Below, one piece after another: positions 7,575 through 15,483 of a stretch of 64,000 bases of DNA. The stretch's first letter is position 1. The number at the start of each line of letters is the position of its first letter. Source of the DNA: SZUA-318 sp964412015 (lineage in GTDB: Bacteria > Gemmatimonadota > Gemmatimonadetes > Longimicrobiales > Gaopeijiaceae); assembly GCA_964412015.1 (NCBI GenBank), contig CAYPMO010000010.1, positions 1 through 64,000 of the forward strand. Reading direction: 5' to 3'. The translations under genes and the position numbers were made by a program. Under the pieces are notes generated by a model. The model was not told the DNA's origin. It searched no databases and was given only the letters and a program-made list of their open reading frames with translations.

Positions 7575-10500
7575 ATGCGCTCCCTGGCCCGCTTCTTGGT
7601 CGCCGCGGCTCTCCTCGCGGCGTTTTCGTCCCCCCTGGCCGCGCAGGCTCGCGGCTCACGTGCCGCCGCCACAGCGCCGTCTCCGGACCACTACGGATCG
7701 CTCCACTGGCGGTTCATCGGTCCGGAGGGTAACCGCAACAGCGCGGTGGCCGGCATCCCCGGCGATCCGTACACGTACTACGTGGGCGGTGCGTCCGGCG
7801 GGATCTACAAGACCACCGACGGCGGCGTGAACTGGACCCCGGTCTTCGACGAGCAGCCGGTGCAGTCCATCGGCGCGCTGGCCGTGGCCCCCAGCGATCC
7901 CAACGTGGTGTGGGCCGGGACGGGCGAAGGGAAGATCCGGAGCCACATCTCCATGGGAGCGGGCGTCTACAAGTCCACGGACGCCGGGGAGACGTGGAAG
8001 CTCATGGGCCTGGAGGCCAGCGGACGCATCCCGCGGCTGGTCGTCCATCCCGCGAACCCCGACATCGTTCTCGTGTGCGCGTTGGGCCACTCCTACGGTC
8101 CCCAGAAAGAGCGCGGAGTCTTCCGCACCCTCGACGGGGGCGCCACCTGGGAGCATGTCCTCTTCGTGGACGAAAACACCGGGTGCTCCGACCTGGCCAT
8201 GGATCCGAAGAACCCGCGCACCGTATTCGCCGGGACCTGGCAGTTCGTGATCCACACCTGGGGCCGCTTCAGTGGCGGCCCGGGCGGCGGGCTCTGGGTG
8301 TCCCGTGACGGCGGAGCGACGTTCACGCGCCTCACGGGGAACGGGCTTCCCACCAAGCCGGTGGGGAAGGTAGCGGTGGCCATCGCCGCCTCGAACCCGC
8401 AGCGCGTGTACGCTCTTTTCGAGACCGGCGACGGGATCCCCTGGAACGGCCAGCCCACCGAGGACGGCCAGATCTGGCGCTCCGAGGACGGCGGCCACAC
8501 GTGGCGTATGATTAACCGCGACCGCAGCGCCATGGGGCGGGCGCACTACTACGGTCGGATGGCCGTCTCCACCGACGACCCGGACGAGGCGTACTACATG
8601 ACGAATGGGTTCGCCAAATCCATCGACGGCGGGCTCACGCTGAACACGCTCCCGCGCTCCCAGGCGCCGGGAGGCGACCATCACGACATCTGGATCGACC
8701 CCACCAACGCCGACCGCATGATCGTGGGTCACGACCAGGGTGTCTCCATCACCATCAACCGGGGCCGGACCTGGTTCCGCCAGCGCCTCACCAACGCGCA
8801 GATGTACCACGTCACGGTGGACAACATGATCCCCTACAACGTCCTGGGTAACAAGCAGGACGAGCCCAGCTACCGCGGGCCCAGCAACGGTCGCACCGGG
8901 CGGGGGATCGTCCGGGGCATGTGGAATTCGGTGGGGGGTGGCGAGAGTGGGTGGGCCACTCCCGACCCGAAGAACCCCGACCTCATCTGGTCTTCGGCCT
9001 CGGGCTCCGGGATGGTGGGGGGCATCGTGGTGCGCTACGAGCAGAGCCGCCGGATGTTCCGCTCGGTGGAAGTCTGGCCCGAGCAGAGCCGGGGCGGGGC
9101 GCAGTTCGTACGCTACCGCTTCGTGTGGGACGCGCCGCTCCTCATCTCCCCCCACGACAACAACACGATCTACGTGGGGAGTCAGCATGTGCATCGCACA
9201 CAGAACGGGGGGCAGAGCTGGGAGGTCATCAGCCCCGACCTGACGCTCAACGACCGGAGCAAGATGGGCCCGTCGGGCGGGCTCACCGGGGACAACATCG
9301 GCGTGGAGTTCGCCGGCGTGGTGTACGGGATCGCCGAGTCGCCGCTGACCAAGGGACTCATCTGGGCCGGCACCAACGACGGGCTCCTGCACGTGACGCA
9401 GGACGACGGCGCGACGTGGACCAACGTCACCGGGAACATCCCCGGGCTCCCCGAGTGGCTCTCGGTGCGGAGCATCGCACCGTCGCGCTGGGACGCGGGC
9501 ACGGCGTACGTCGCGATGGACGGCCACCAGATGAACGTCCTCGAACCCCACGTCTACCGGACGCGGGACTATGGGAAGACCTGGCAGAAGATCGTGCAGG
9601 GGATCGCCCCGGGGCCGCTCAGCTTCACCAAGGTGATCTACCAGGATCCGGTTCGCCCCGGCCTCCTGTATCTGGGCACGGAGAACGCCATCTATGTGTC
9701 GTTCGACGACGGTGACCACTGGCAGCCGCTCCAGAACGACCTCCCCCACGCGCCCGTATCGGGGATCGTGGTGCAGGAGCACTTCAACGACCTGGTGATC
9801 TCCACGTACGGGCGCGGCTTCTGGATCATGGACGACATCGGCCCCATCCAACAGCTCACCCCCGAGGTCATGGCGTCCGACGCCCATCTGTTCACGCCGC
9901 GGAGCGCGTACCGGTTCCGCACGATGACACCCCTCTCGATGACGTACGACGACCCCACCACGGGCGAGGACCCGCAGTACGGCGCGTACCTGGCTTACTG
10001 GCTGAAGGCGCCAGCGAAGACAGCCCCCACCGTGACCATCCTGGACGCCTCGGGGAATACGGTACGCACGCTCCGGGGGACCAACCAGGCGGGGGTCAAC
10101 CGGCTGGTGTGGGACCTGCGGAACGAGCGCTCGCCGCAGGTACGCCTGCTGACGGCGCCCATGTACGCGCCGCACCTGCAACCCGGCCCCGAGGGGCGGA
10201 GCGGCGGTGGCGGCATGTCGATCCTCATGCCTCCCGGTACGTACACGGTGAAGCTCACCGTGGACGGCGTGGAGCAATCGCAGCCCCTCCCGGTGCTGAA
10301 GGACCCGAACGCCGGCGGCAGCGAGGCCGAGATCGGCCAGCAGATGACGCTGCTGCGGGCCGTCCGTGAGGACATGAACCGCGCCGTGGCCATGGTGAAC
10401 CGCATCGAGGCCGTCCGCGTGCAGCTGGCCACGCTCGCTCGCTTCACCGGCGACGCCGAGGTGAAGGCGGCGGTGGCGGCGCTGGAGGCCAAGCTCGTGG

Positions 10501-10781
10501 ATCTGGAGCAGAACCTGGTGGACCTCCGCCTCACCGGGCGCGGCCAGGACGGGATCCGCTTCGAGGCGAAGCTCATCCAGAAGCTCAACTACCTCACCGG
10601 TGCGCTGGCCGGGGGCGACTTCCGCCCCACCGACCAGCAGCTGGAGGTGCAGAAGCTCCTCAACCAGCAGGTGGGTGAGCAGCTCGGCGCCCTGGAGGCG
10701 GTCCTCAGGAACGACCTCGGCGCGCTGAACGCGATGCTACGCCAGAAGGGCATTGGGATCATCGCGGACGGAGCGCCATAG
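7575..10781 (+). CDS. Secreted VPS10/sortilin-like Asp-box propeller protein
   Basis: A 1068-residue exported protein with a signal peptide (MRSLARFLVAAALLAAFSSPLAAQA, cleaved near residue 24). About eleven Asp-box (BNR-like) hairpins follow between residues 75 and 720, such as KTTDGGVNWTPV, KSTDAGETWKL, RTLDGGATWEHV, RSEDGGHTWRM, RTQNGGQSWEV and RTRDYGKTWQKI. This indicates two stacked beta-propellers as in sortilin/VPS10 and xyloglucanase-type proteins. A C-terminal Ig-like segment (TVTILDASGNTVRTL) and a helical tail (about 890-1060) follow. No clear glycosidase catalytic pair could be assigned. Proteins of this build are common in peptidase-rich environmental bacteria, and the role is unknown. 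The stop lies 4 bp before the queG start. Confidence 0.85.
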   Translation: MRSLARFLVAAALLAAFSSPLAAQARGSRAAATAPSPDHYGSLHWRFIGPEGNRNSAVAGIPGDPYTYYVGGASGGIYKTTDGGVNWTPVFDEQPVQSIGALAVAPSDPNVVWAGTGEGKIRSHISMGAGVYKSTDAGETWKLMGLEASGRIPRLVVHPANPDIVLVCALGHSYGPQKERGVFRTLDGGATWEHVLFVDENTGCSDLAMDPKNPRTVFAGTWQFVIHTWGRFSGGPGGGLWVSRDGGATFTRLTGNGLPTKPVGKVAVAIAASNPQRVYALFETGDGIPWNGQPTEDGQIWRSEDGGHTWRMINRDRSAMGRAHYYGRMAVSTDDPDEAYYMTNGFAKSIDGGLTLNTLPRSQAPGGDHHDIWIDPTNADRMIVGHDQGVSITINRGRTWFRQRLTNAQMYHVTVDNMIPYNVLGNKQDEPSYRGPSNGRTGRGIVRGMWNSVGGGESGWATPDPKNPDLIWSSASGSGMVGGIVVRYEQSRRMFRSVEVWPEQSRGGAQFVRYRFVWDAPLLISPHDNNTIYVGSQHVHRTQNGGQSWEVISPDLTLNDRSKMGPSGGLTGDNIGVEFAGVVYGIAESPLTKGLIWAGTNDGLLHVTQDDGATWTNVTGNIPGLPEWLSVRSIAPSRWDAGTAYVAMDGHQMNVLEPHVYRTRDYGKTWQKIVQGIAPGPLSFTKVIYQDPVRPGLLYLGTENAIYVSFDDGDHWQPLQNDLPHAPVSGIVVQEHFNDLVISTYGRGFWIMDDIGPIQQLTPEVMASDAHLFTPRSAYRFRTMTPLSMTYDDPTTGEDPQYGAYLAYWLKAPAKTAPTVTILDASGNTVRTLRGTNQAGVNRLVWDLRNERSPQVRLLTAPMYAPHLQPGPEGRSGGGGMSILMPPGTYTVKLTVDGVEQSQPLPVLKDPNAGGSEAEIGQQMTLLRAVREDMNRAVAMVNRIEAVRVQLATLARFTGDAEVKAAVAALEAKLVDLEQNLVDLRLTGRGQDGIRFEAKLIQKLNYLTGALAGGDFRPTDQQLEVQKLLNQQVGEQLGALEAVLRNDLGALNAMLRQKGIGIIADGAP

Positions 10782-10785
10782 CGAC

Positions 10786-11982
10786 GTGCCGCGGGGGGGG
10801 CGCAGGGACGGGGCGCCGGCGTCCGGTGAGGGCGCCGGCGCCGCGGCGCTTTCGGACGCCGTGCGCGCGAAGGCGCGCGAGCTGGGCTTCGATCTCGTCG
10901 GGATCACGACGCCGGAGCCCACGGACCACCTGACGTTCTACCGACGCTGGTTGGCCGGCGGGCGCCACGGCGGGATGTCGTATCTGGCCCGTCGCGACGC
11001 GCTGGCCCGTCGGGGCGACCTCGCGGCGACGCTCCCCGGGGTACGCTCGGTGATCGTCGTGGGGCACGAGTACTACCAGGAGGATCCGTCCGGCGTCCCG
11101 GAGGATCCCTCCCGCGGTGTGATCGCCCGTTACGCCCGCGGGCGGGATTACCACAAGGTGGTGAAGAAGAAGCTGGTGGCGCTGGGAAGGTGGCTCGGTG
11201 GGGCGTGGCGCGCCTACGTGGACACCGGCCCCATCCTGGAGCGTGAGCTGGCGCGCCGCGCGGGGCTCGGGTGGTTCGGCAAGAACACGATGCTCATCAA
11301 CCCGGAGAGAGGTTCGTACTTCTTCCTGGGCGTGCTGCTCACGGACGTGGCGCTCGAGCCCGACGCACCGTTCGAGGCCGACCACTGCGGCACGTGCCGG
11401 GCGTGCCTGGACGCGTGCCCCACGGGTGCGCTCCTCGGGCGTGACGAGAGCGGTGCGCCCGTGATGGATGCGGTGCGTTGTATCTCCTACCTGACGATCG
11501 AGCACCGCGGGCCGATCCCCGTCGAGCTCAGGCGGCTCATGGGGAACCGGATCTACGGGTGCGACATCTGCCAGGAGGTGTGTCCGTGGAACGAGCGGTT
11601 CGCAGAAGTGGCCGCAGAGCAGGATTATGCGGCGCGCGAGGCGTGGGCGGCCGAGCGGGACCGCGACCCGGACGATCCCGACCACGACGGCACCGAAGTG
11701 GTCATCCCCACCACCGACGGACCCGCCCTCGTCGCGCTCATGCGCATGAGCGAGGACGAGTGGGACGCGTACACGCGGGGGTCGGCCATGCGGCGGGCGG
11801 GGTACTTGGGGCTACGGCGCAACGTGGCGATTGCGCTGGGGAATTGGCTTGCCGCCAGTGATAGGCCCGACCCGGAGGCCGTCGGCGAGCTGGCGGCCGC
11901 GTTGTCGGACGAGGATCCGGTGGTGGCGGAGGCGGCGGCGTGGGCGCTGAGGCAGGTGGCGGCCGCCAGCACGCACGACTGA
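10786..11982 (+). CDS. queG: Epoxyqueuosine reductase
   Basis: A cobalamin- and Fe-S-dependent enzyme that performs the last step of tRNA queuosine synthesis, reducing epoxyqueuosine. It has 398 residues. Family motifs are YARGRDYHKVVKKKL, the catalytic-region DTGPILERELARRAGLGWFGKNTMLI, and two 4Fe-4S motifs, CGTCRACLDACPTGAL and GCDICQEVCPWNERF. A C-terminal HEAT-like segment (AMRRAGYLGLRRNVAIALGN) follows. The GTG at 10786 is chosen because upstream codons overlap the propeller gene; GTG 10861 is an alternative close to the first conserved residues. About 140 bp of this gene (11614-11752) recurs at 15144-15285 as a fragment. Confidence 0.94.
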   Translation: MPRGGRRDGAPASGEGAGAAALSDAVRAKARELGFDLVGITTPEPTDHLTFYRRWLAGGRHGGMSYLARRDALARRGDLAATLPGVRSVIVVGHEYYQEDPSGVPEDPSRGVIARYARGRDYHKVVKKKLVALGRWLGGAWRAYVDTGPILERELARRAGLGWFGKNTMLINPERGSYFFLGVLLTDVALEPDAPFEADHCGTCRACLDACPTGALLGRDESGAPVMDAVRCISYLTIEHRGPIPVELRRLMGNRIYGCDICQEVCPWNERFAEVAAEQDYAAREAWAAERDRDPDDPDHDGTEVVIPTTDGPALVALMRMSEDEWDAYTRGSAMRRAGYLGLRRNVAIALGNWLAASDRPDPEAVGELAAALSDEDPVVAEAAAWALRQVAAASTHD

Positions 11983-11997
11983 CCCTCCCGACCGACG

Positions 11998-14742
11998 TCA
12001 GTCCGAGCGAATGGCTTTCACCGGATCGGCCCGGACCGCGCCCCAGGCGGGTGGAGCCGCCGCCCCCAATGCCACCCCGAGCATCAGCACGACGACGCCA
12101 GCGTAGATCCTCGGGTCCGTGGCCGACGTCCCGAAGAGGAGGGGCTGGATCCACCGACGCGCGGCCAAGGCCAGGAGGACGCCCAGCGCCGAGCCGGTCA
12201 TCGCGTACCGGACGCTTCGATGGAGGACGAGGGCGAGAATCGCCGGACCTCGTGCGCCGAGGGCCACACGAATGCCCAATTCGTGCATGCGTTGAGCCAC
12301 GTCGTATCCGATAGCGCCGTAGAGGCCGACCGCAGCCACGACAAGCGCCAGAAGCGCGAACGCGGCGAACATCGTCGCGCCGAGTCGCCAGGACCGACGC
12401 TCGTGCTGCACGACGTCCTCGAGCGACCGTACACGTAGATAGGAGCCGCCGGGAACGAGTGCCTGCAGAGCCTTGCGGACGGTTTCCGCGTCGGAAGCCA
12501 CATCACCACGGAGCTTGACCAGCAAGCCGTTTCCCCATGTGCGGCCGTACTGCTCGATGGGTACGTAGTACTGGTAGCGCTGTTCCTGTGTGAGGGTGCG
12601 CTGGACGATGTCCTCGGCGATCCCCACCACGGTTCGGCACGGAGCGTCCGGCGTGCGCATGCGGAAGCACTGTCCCAGCGCGTCTTCCCCCGGCCACAAG
12701 ACGCTCGCCATGCTCTCACTGACCACGGCCACGGTCGGCGTGCCTTCCCGGTCGCCGCTGTCGAGCCCGCGACCCCTGAGGACGCGCGTACCCATGGTCC
12801 GGAAGTAGTCGGGCGTGGTCGCCTGGTACGTGAAGACGCCGAGCGCTCCGACCGAGTCGATCCCCTCCACGTGCAACTCCGTCGAGGAGGTGCTGACGAA
12901 GGGCGCGCTGCTCACCCAGGCGGCCGCTTCCACCTCGGGCATCGCCACGGCGGCCGCCAACAGCGTCCGGCGCAGTCCCACCTGGACCTCGGCATCGAAG
13001 GAGCCCGGAGCGATGACGCGCTCCACGCGCATTACCCGGTCCGGATCGAACCCCATGGACGTCCGTCGCACCGCGCCGAGGCTGTGTACGAAGAGAACCG
13101 CGCCGACCAGCAGGACCACCGAGAGGGCTGACTGCACCACCAGGAGCGTGGCCCTGGAGCGTCCACCCCGCCCGCCTCCATCCCTGGCGCCGGAGCGCAG
13201 ATCACCAACCAGGTTCCCTCGCGAGGAGGTCAAGGACGGCACGAGGCTGAGCAACAGGGCCGCGACGAGGGTGAGTCCGATGGCCACGACCAGGGTCCGT
13301 GGGTTTGGCATCAGCGCGGACGCGGCGGGAGGCGTGCCTACGAGGAGTCGGCCGATGACGTCCTCGAGCACGCGCGCGGTGAGCAGCGCCGCGATACCGC
13401 TCGCGAGGGCAAGAAGGAGACCCTCCATCAGAGGACCGAGGGCCAGCCTTCCCCGCCCCGACCCCAGGGCGCGCCGGACCGCCGCCTCACGTCGGCCCCG
13501 GAGTGACCTCATCAGCAGGAGATTGGCGACGTTGGCGCAGGCGATGAGGAACACGATTCCCGCCACGATCCATACCCAGACGGCGGTGCGGGCCTCGAGC
13601 GCGGGGTCGGGGCCCGCGCCCGGGCGGACGGCGGAGACGGCGGCGTGCGGGTGCGCATCCTGGAGCGAGGGCAACTGGGGGTCCTGGCCCTGGGCGACCC
13701 GCCAGCTCCTGCGATACGCCTGGGTCGCGTCGGCCTCGGCCCGGGCCAACGGAACGCCCGCCTTCCGCTGTGCGAGCACGTGAACCCAACCCCAGCGGTA
13801 GGTCGTGGCGTACGTCTTGGCGTCGTCGGTACCCGTGCTGCCCGCGTACGCGGTGATGGGCACATAGACGGCCGGAGCCTTCGGCCGATTGAGGCCCTCC
13901 AGACCGGGAGCGGCCACGCCGATGATCACGGGTCGCAGGTGACCCACCCGCAACGTCCGTCCGATCACGGCGCCGCCACCATACTCGGAGCGCCAGAAGC
14001 CATAGGAGAGAACCGCCACCTCGGAGCCGAGGGGCGGCACGTCTTCGTCTGCGGCGAAGTACCGACCGAACGTGGCAGGTGCATCGAACAGGTCGAAGAA
14101 CGAGGCGGACACCGCGGCGACGGGCACCTCGCGGACCGCGTCGCTCTCGCCGACCGCGAGGTCCAGCTCGGTGAACGCGGCGATCCGCGAGAACGACGTC
14201 GTCCAACGAGCCAGGTCGAGGTAGCGCGCGTACTGAGTCGACATGGTCGTCACCGTCGAGCCCCGCTGCTGCCATTGCCAGTAGATCCGGTGCACCGAAC
14301 CGGGATCGTGGAGGTGGGCGAGCGGACGGAACATCAACCGGTCCACGACGTCGAACATCGCGGTGTTGGCGCCAATGCCGAGTGCCAGGGTCAGGATCAC
14401 CGCGAGGCTGAATCCGGGCGCCCGACGGAGTCGTCGAAGGGCCAGACGGGCTTCCTGCGCCATGGCGTCCAGAAGCAGCTGGTGCCCGCCGCGGAGCCGG
14501 TTCAGGATCGGAGTCGACATGGTTGTTCTTCCTTCGGTTGCGGGCTTGGCGCGCACGCGTTCGACGAGCAGGCCGGCGAGGAGGCTCAGGAGCACCGCCG
14601 AGCGTCGAGTGTCGCGGCCGGCGGCGGCGCGTGCCTCCACGGCCTCGTCCACCTCGCTCAGGTAGGCACGCACCTCGTGCTCGGGCAACAAGAGGCGGAG
14701 CATGCGGGCCACGAGTCGGTCGAGCAGGGACCGGTGCGTCAT
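11998..14742 (-). CDS. ADOP-type ABC transporter permease (MacB/FtsX), copy 1
   Basis: 914 residues with an N-terminal helical extension (LLDRLVARMLRLLLPEHEV), then two MacB_PCD-FtsX units. The first has the anchor helix GFSLAVILTLALGIGANTAMFDVVDRLMFRPL and an FtsX core with IVFLIACANVANLLLMRSLRGRREAAVRRALGSGRGRL. The second ends with FAAFALLALVVAAVGLYGAIGYDVAQRMHELGIRVALGA. This is the 'acidobacterial duplicated orphan permease' build, in which no ATPase is encoded next door. The start overlaps the stop of the padR gene (ATGA), so the two are coupled. A paralogous pair lies at 25.7-28.8 kb. Mechanotransmission or macrolide/lipoprotein-type export is possible; the substrate is unknown. Confidence 0.92.
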   Translation of the reverse strand: MTHRSLLDRLVARMLRLLLPEHEVRAYLSEVDEAVEARAAAGRDTRRSAVLLSLLAGLLVERVRAKPATEGRTTMSTPILNRLRGGHQLLLDAMAQEARLALRRLRRAPGFSLAVILTLALGIGANTAMFDVVDRLMFRPLAHLHDPGSVHRIYWQWQQRGSTVTTMSTQYARYLDLARWTTSFSRIAAFTELDLAVGESDAVREVPVAAVSASFFDLFDAPATFGRYFAADEDVPPLGSEVAVLSYGFWRSEYGGGAVIGRTLRVGHLRPVIIGVAAPGLEGLNRPKAPAVYVPITAYAGSTGTDDAKTYATTYRWGWVHVLAQRKAGVPLARAEADATQAYRRSWRVAQGQDPQLPSLQDAHPHAAVSAVRPGAGPDPALEARTAVWVWIVAGIVFLIACANVANLLLMRSLRGRREAAVRRALGSGRGRLALGPLMEGLLLALASGIAALLTARVLEDVIGRLLVGTPPAASALMPNPRTLVVAIGLTLVAALLLSLVPSLTSSRGNLVGDLRSGARDGGGRGGRSRATLLVVQSALSVVLLVGAVLFVHSLGAVRRTSMGFDPDRVMRVERVIAPGSFDAEVQVGLRRTLLAAAVAMPEVEAAAWVSSAPFVSTSSTELHVEGIDSVGALGVFTYQATTPDYFRTMGTRVLRGRGLDSGDREGTPTVAVVSESMASVLWPGEDALGQCFRMRTPDAPCRTVVGIAEDIVQRTLTQEQRYQYYVPIEQYGRTWGNGLLVKLRGDVASDAETVRKALQALVPGGSYLRVRSLEDVVQHERRSWRLGATMFAAFALLALVVAAVGLYGAIGYDVAQRMHELGIRVALGARGPAILALVLHRSVRYAMTGSALGVLLALAARRWIQPLLFGTSATDPRIYAGVVVLMLGVALGAAAPPAWGAVRADPVKAIRSD

Positions 14743-15068
14743 ACGTCGTCCAGCTCGGCCACGACCCCGTCCCAAAGGCGGAACAACGTCGCACGGGTCT
14801 CCCTGAGCCGAACCACGCCCTCGTCGGTGAGGGCGAAGTAGCGGCGTACCCGCCCCGTATGGGGCACCGCGGTCTCGTCCATGCGCGACGTGAGGAGGCC
14901 CTTGGCCTCCAAGCGCCTGAGTGCCATGAATACCGCCGCCTGGGTGACGTCCCTATCGGTCAGGCGCTCGAGCTCCGCGACCAACGGGACGCTGTACGAC
15001 TCGCCCCCCAGACGGAGAACCGCCAGGAGTACCTGGTGCTCGAACTCACCGAGCTGATCACGACCCAT
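14739..15068 (-). CDS. PadR-family transcriptional regulator, copy 1
   Basis: A 109-residue winged-helix protein. The DNA-binding part is VLLAVLRLGGESYSVPLVAELERLTDRDVTQAAVFMALRRLEAKGLLTSRMDE, followed by the wing TGRVRRYFALTDEGVVRLRE. PadR proteins of this short type repress the membrane-transport gene that follows. Its stop overlaps the permease start by 4 bp. A perfect palindrome 21 bp upstream of its ATG is a probable autoregulatory operator. The ligand is unknown. Confidence 0.92.
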   Translation of the reverse strand: MGRDQLGEFEHQVLLAVLRLGGESYSVPLVAELERLTDRDVTQAAVFMALRRLEAKGLLTSRMDETAVPHTGRVRRYFALTDEGVVRLRETRATLFRLWDGVVAELDDV

Positions 15069-15088
15069 GGGACGGCCTCGGAAGAATG

Positions 15089-15109
15089 CTCACTACTTTT
15101 CATAGTGAG
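15089..15109. promoter_or_regulatory. Probable PadR operator upstream of padR copy 1
   Basis: A perfect inverted repeat, CTCACTA-N7-TAGTGAG, centred 31 bp before the padR start codon. The AT-rich spacer (cttttca) stands out in this GC-rich region. PadR dimers commonly bind palindromes of this span at their own promoters. Assignment to this PadR is by position. Confidence 0.55.
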
Positions 15110-15143
15110 TAAGACAGGGGAAGCGGGTCGGAGGTTGCGTTGC

Positions 15144-15285
15144 GCGGAGCAGGATTATGCGGCGGGCGAGGCGTGGGACGCGGAGCGGGACCGCGACCCT
15201 GACGATCCCGACCACGACAGCCTCACCAAAGCGGCCATCCCCATTACTGACGGCCCCGCCCTCGCCGAGCTCATGCGGATGAGCG
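15144..15285 (+). pseudogene. queG gene fragment (partial duplicate)
   Basis: This stretch encodes EQDYAAGEAWDAERDRDPDDPDHD then AIPITDGPALAELMRMS, matching residues about 277-322 of the nearby queG (EQDYAAREAWAAERDRDPDDPDHD...). At DNA level it matches 11614-11752 with about 92% identity by eye over the first 75 bp and less after that, plus one extra codon. The frame opens and closes in unrelated sequence, so it is not a gene. It lies on the far side of the padR-permease pair from queG, in the same orientation. The rest of 15069-15483 holds the padR operator and a 47-codon ORF. Confidence 0.7.
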
Positions 15286-15300
15286 GGGGTGGGTGCTCTT

Positions 15301-15444
15301 CTACCGCACCGCTTCGAGGATGTCCATGACGATGTGCTCCATGTTTCCGATCACGCCTGAGATCAGAAGGAGGAGAAGCACGAGCACCACGAAGCCGATC
15401 GTAAGGCTCACCTTCACCCAGTATCGTTCTTCCGCTCGCATCAT
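15301..15444 (-). CDS. Small single-helix membrane protein (47 aa)
   Basis: A 47-residue ORF with one strong transmembrane helix, KVSLTIGFVVLVLLLLLISGVIG, at about residues 11-33. It is preceded by a charged start (MMRAEERYW) and followed by an amphipathic tail (NMEHIVMDILEAVR). It begins 40 bp downstream of the S9 peptidase stop on the same strand and could be co-transcribed. Two ATG codons (15444 and 15441) are available and no strong Shine-Dalgarno is visible. No family is recognised. The residue pattern looks like a real small membrane protein, but expression is unproven. Confidence 0.45.
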   Translation of the reverse strand: MMRAEERYWVKVSLTIGFVVLVLLLLLISGVIGNMEHIVMDILEAVR

Positions 15445-15483
15445 GAGGACAGCCTAGACTAGTGCCGACGGGGTCCTGCCGGC

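Noticed and set aside
7656..10277. Very long open frame antisense to the propeller gene (similar ones at 15601-17763, 22446-23573 and 34022-37195).
   Set aside because: In GC-rich coding DNA the opposite strand lacks stops. The translations are Arg/Val/His-rich without family motifs, while the sense frames have signal peptides and catalytic motifs.
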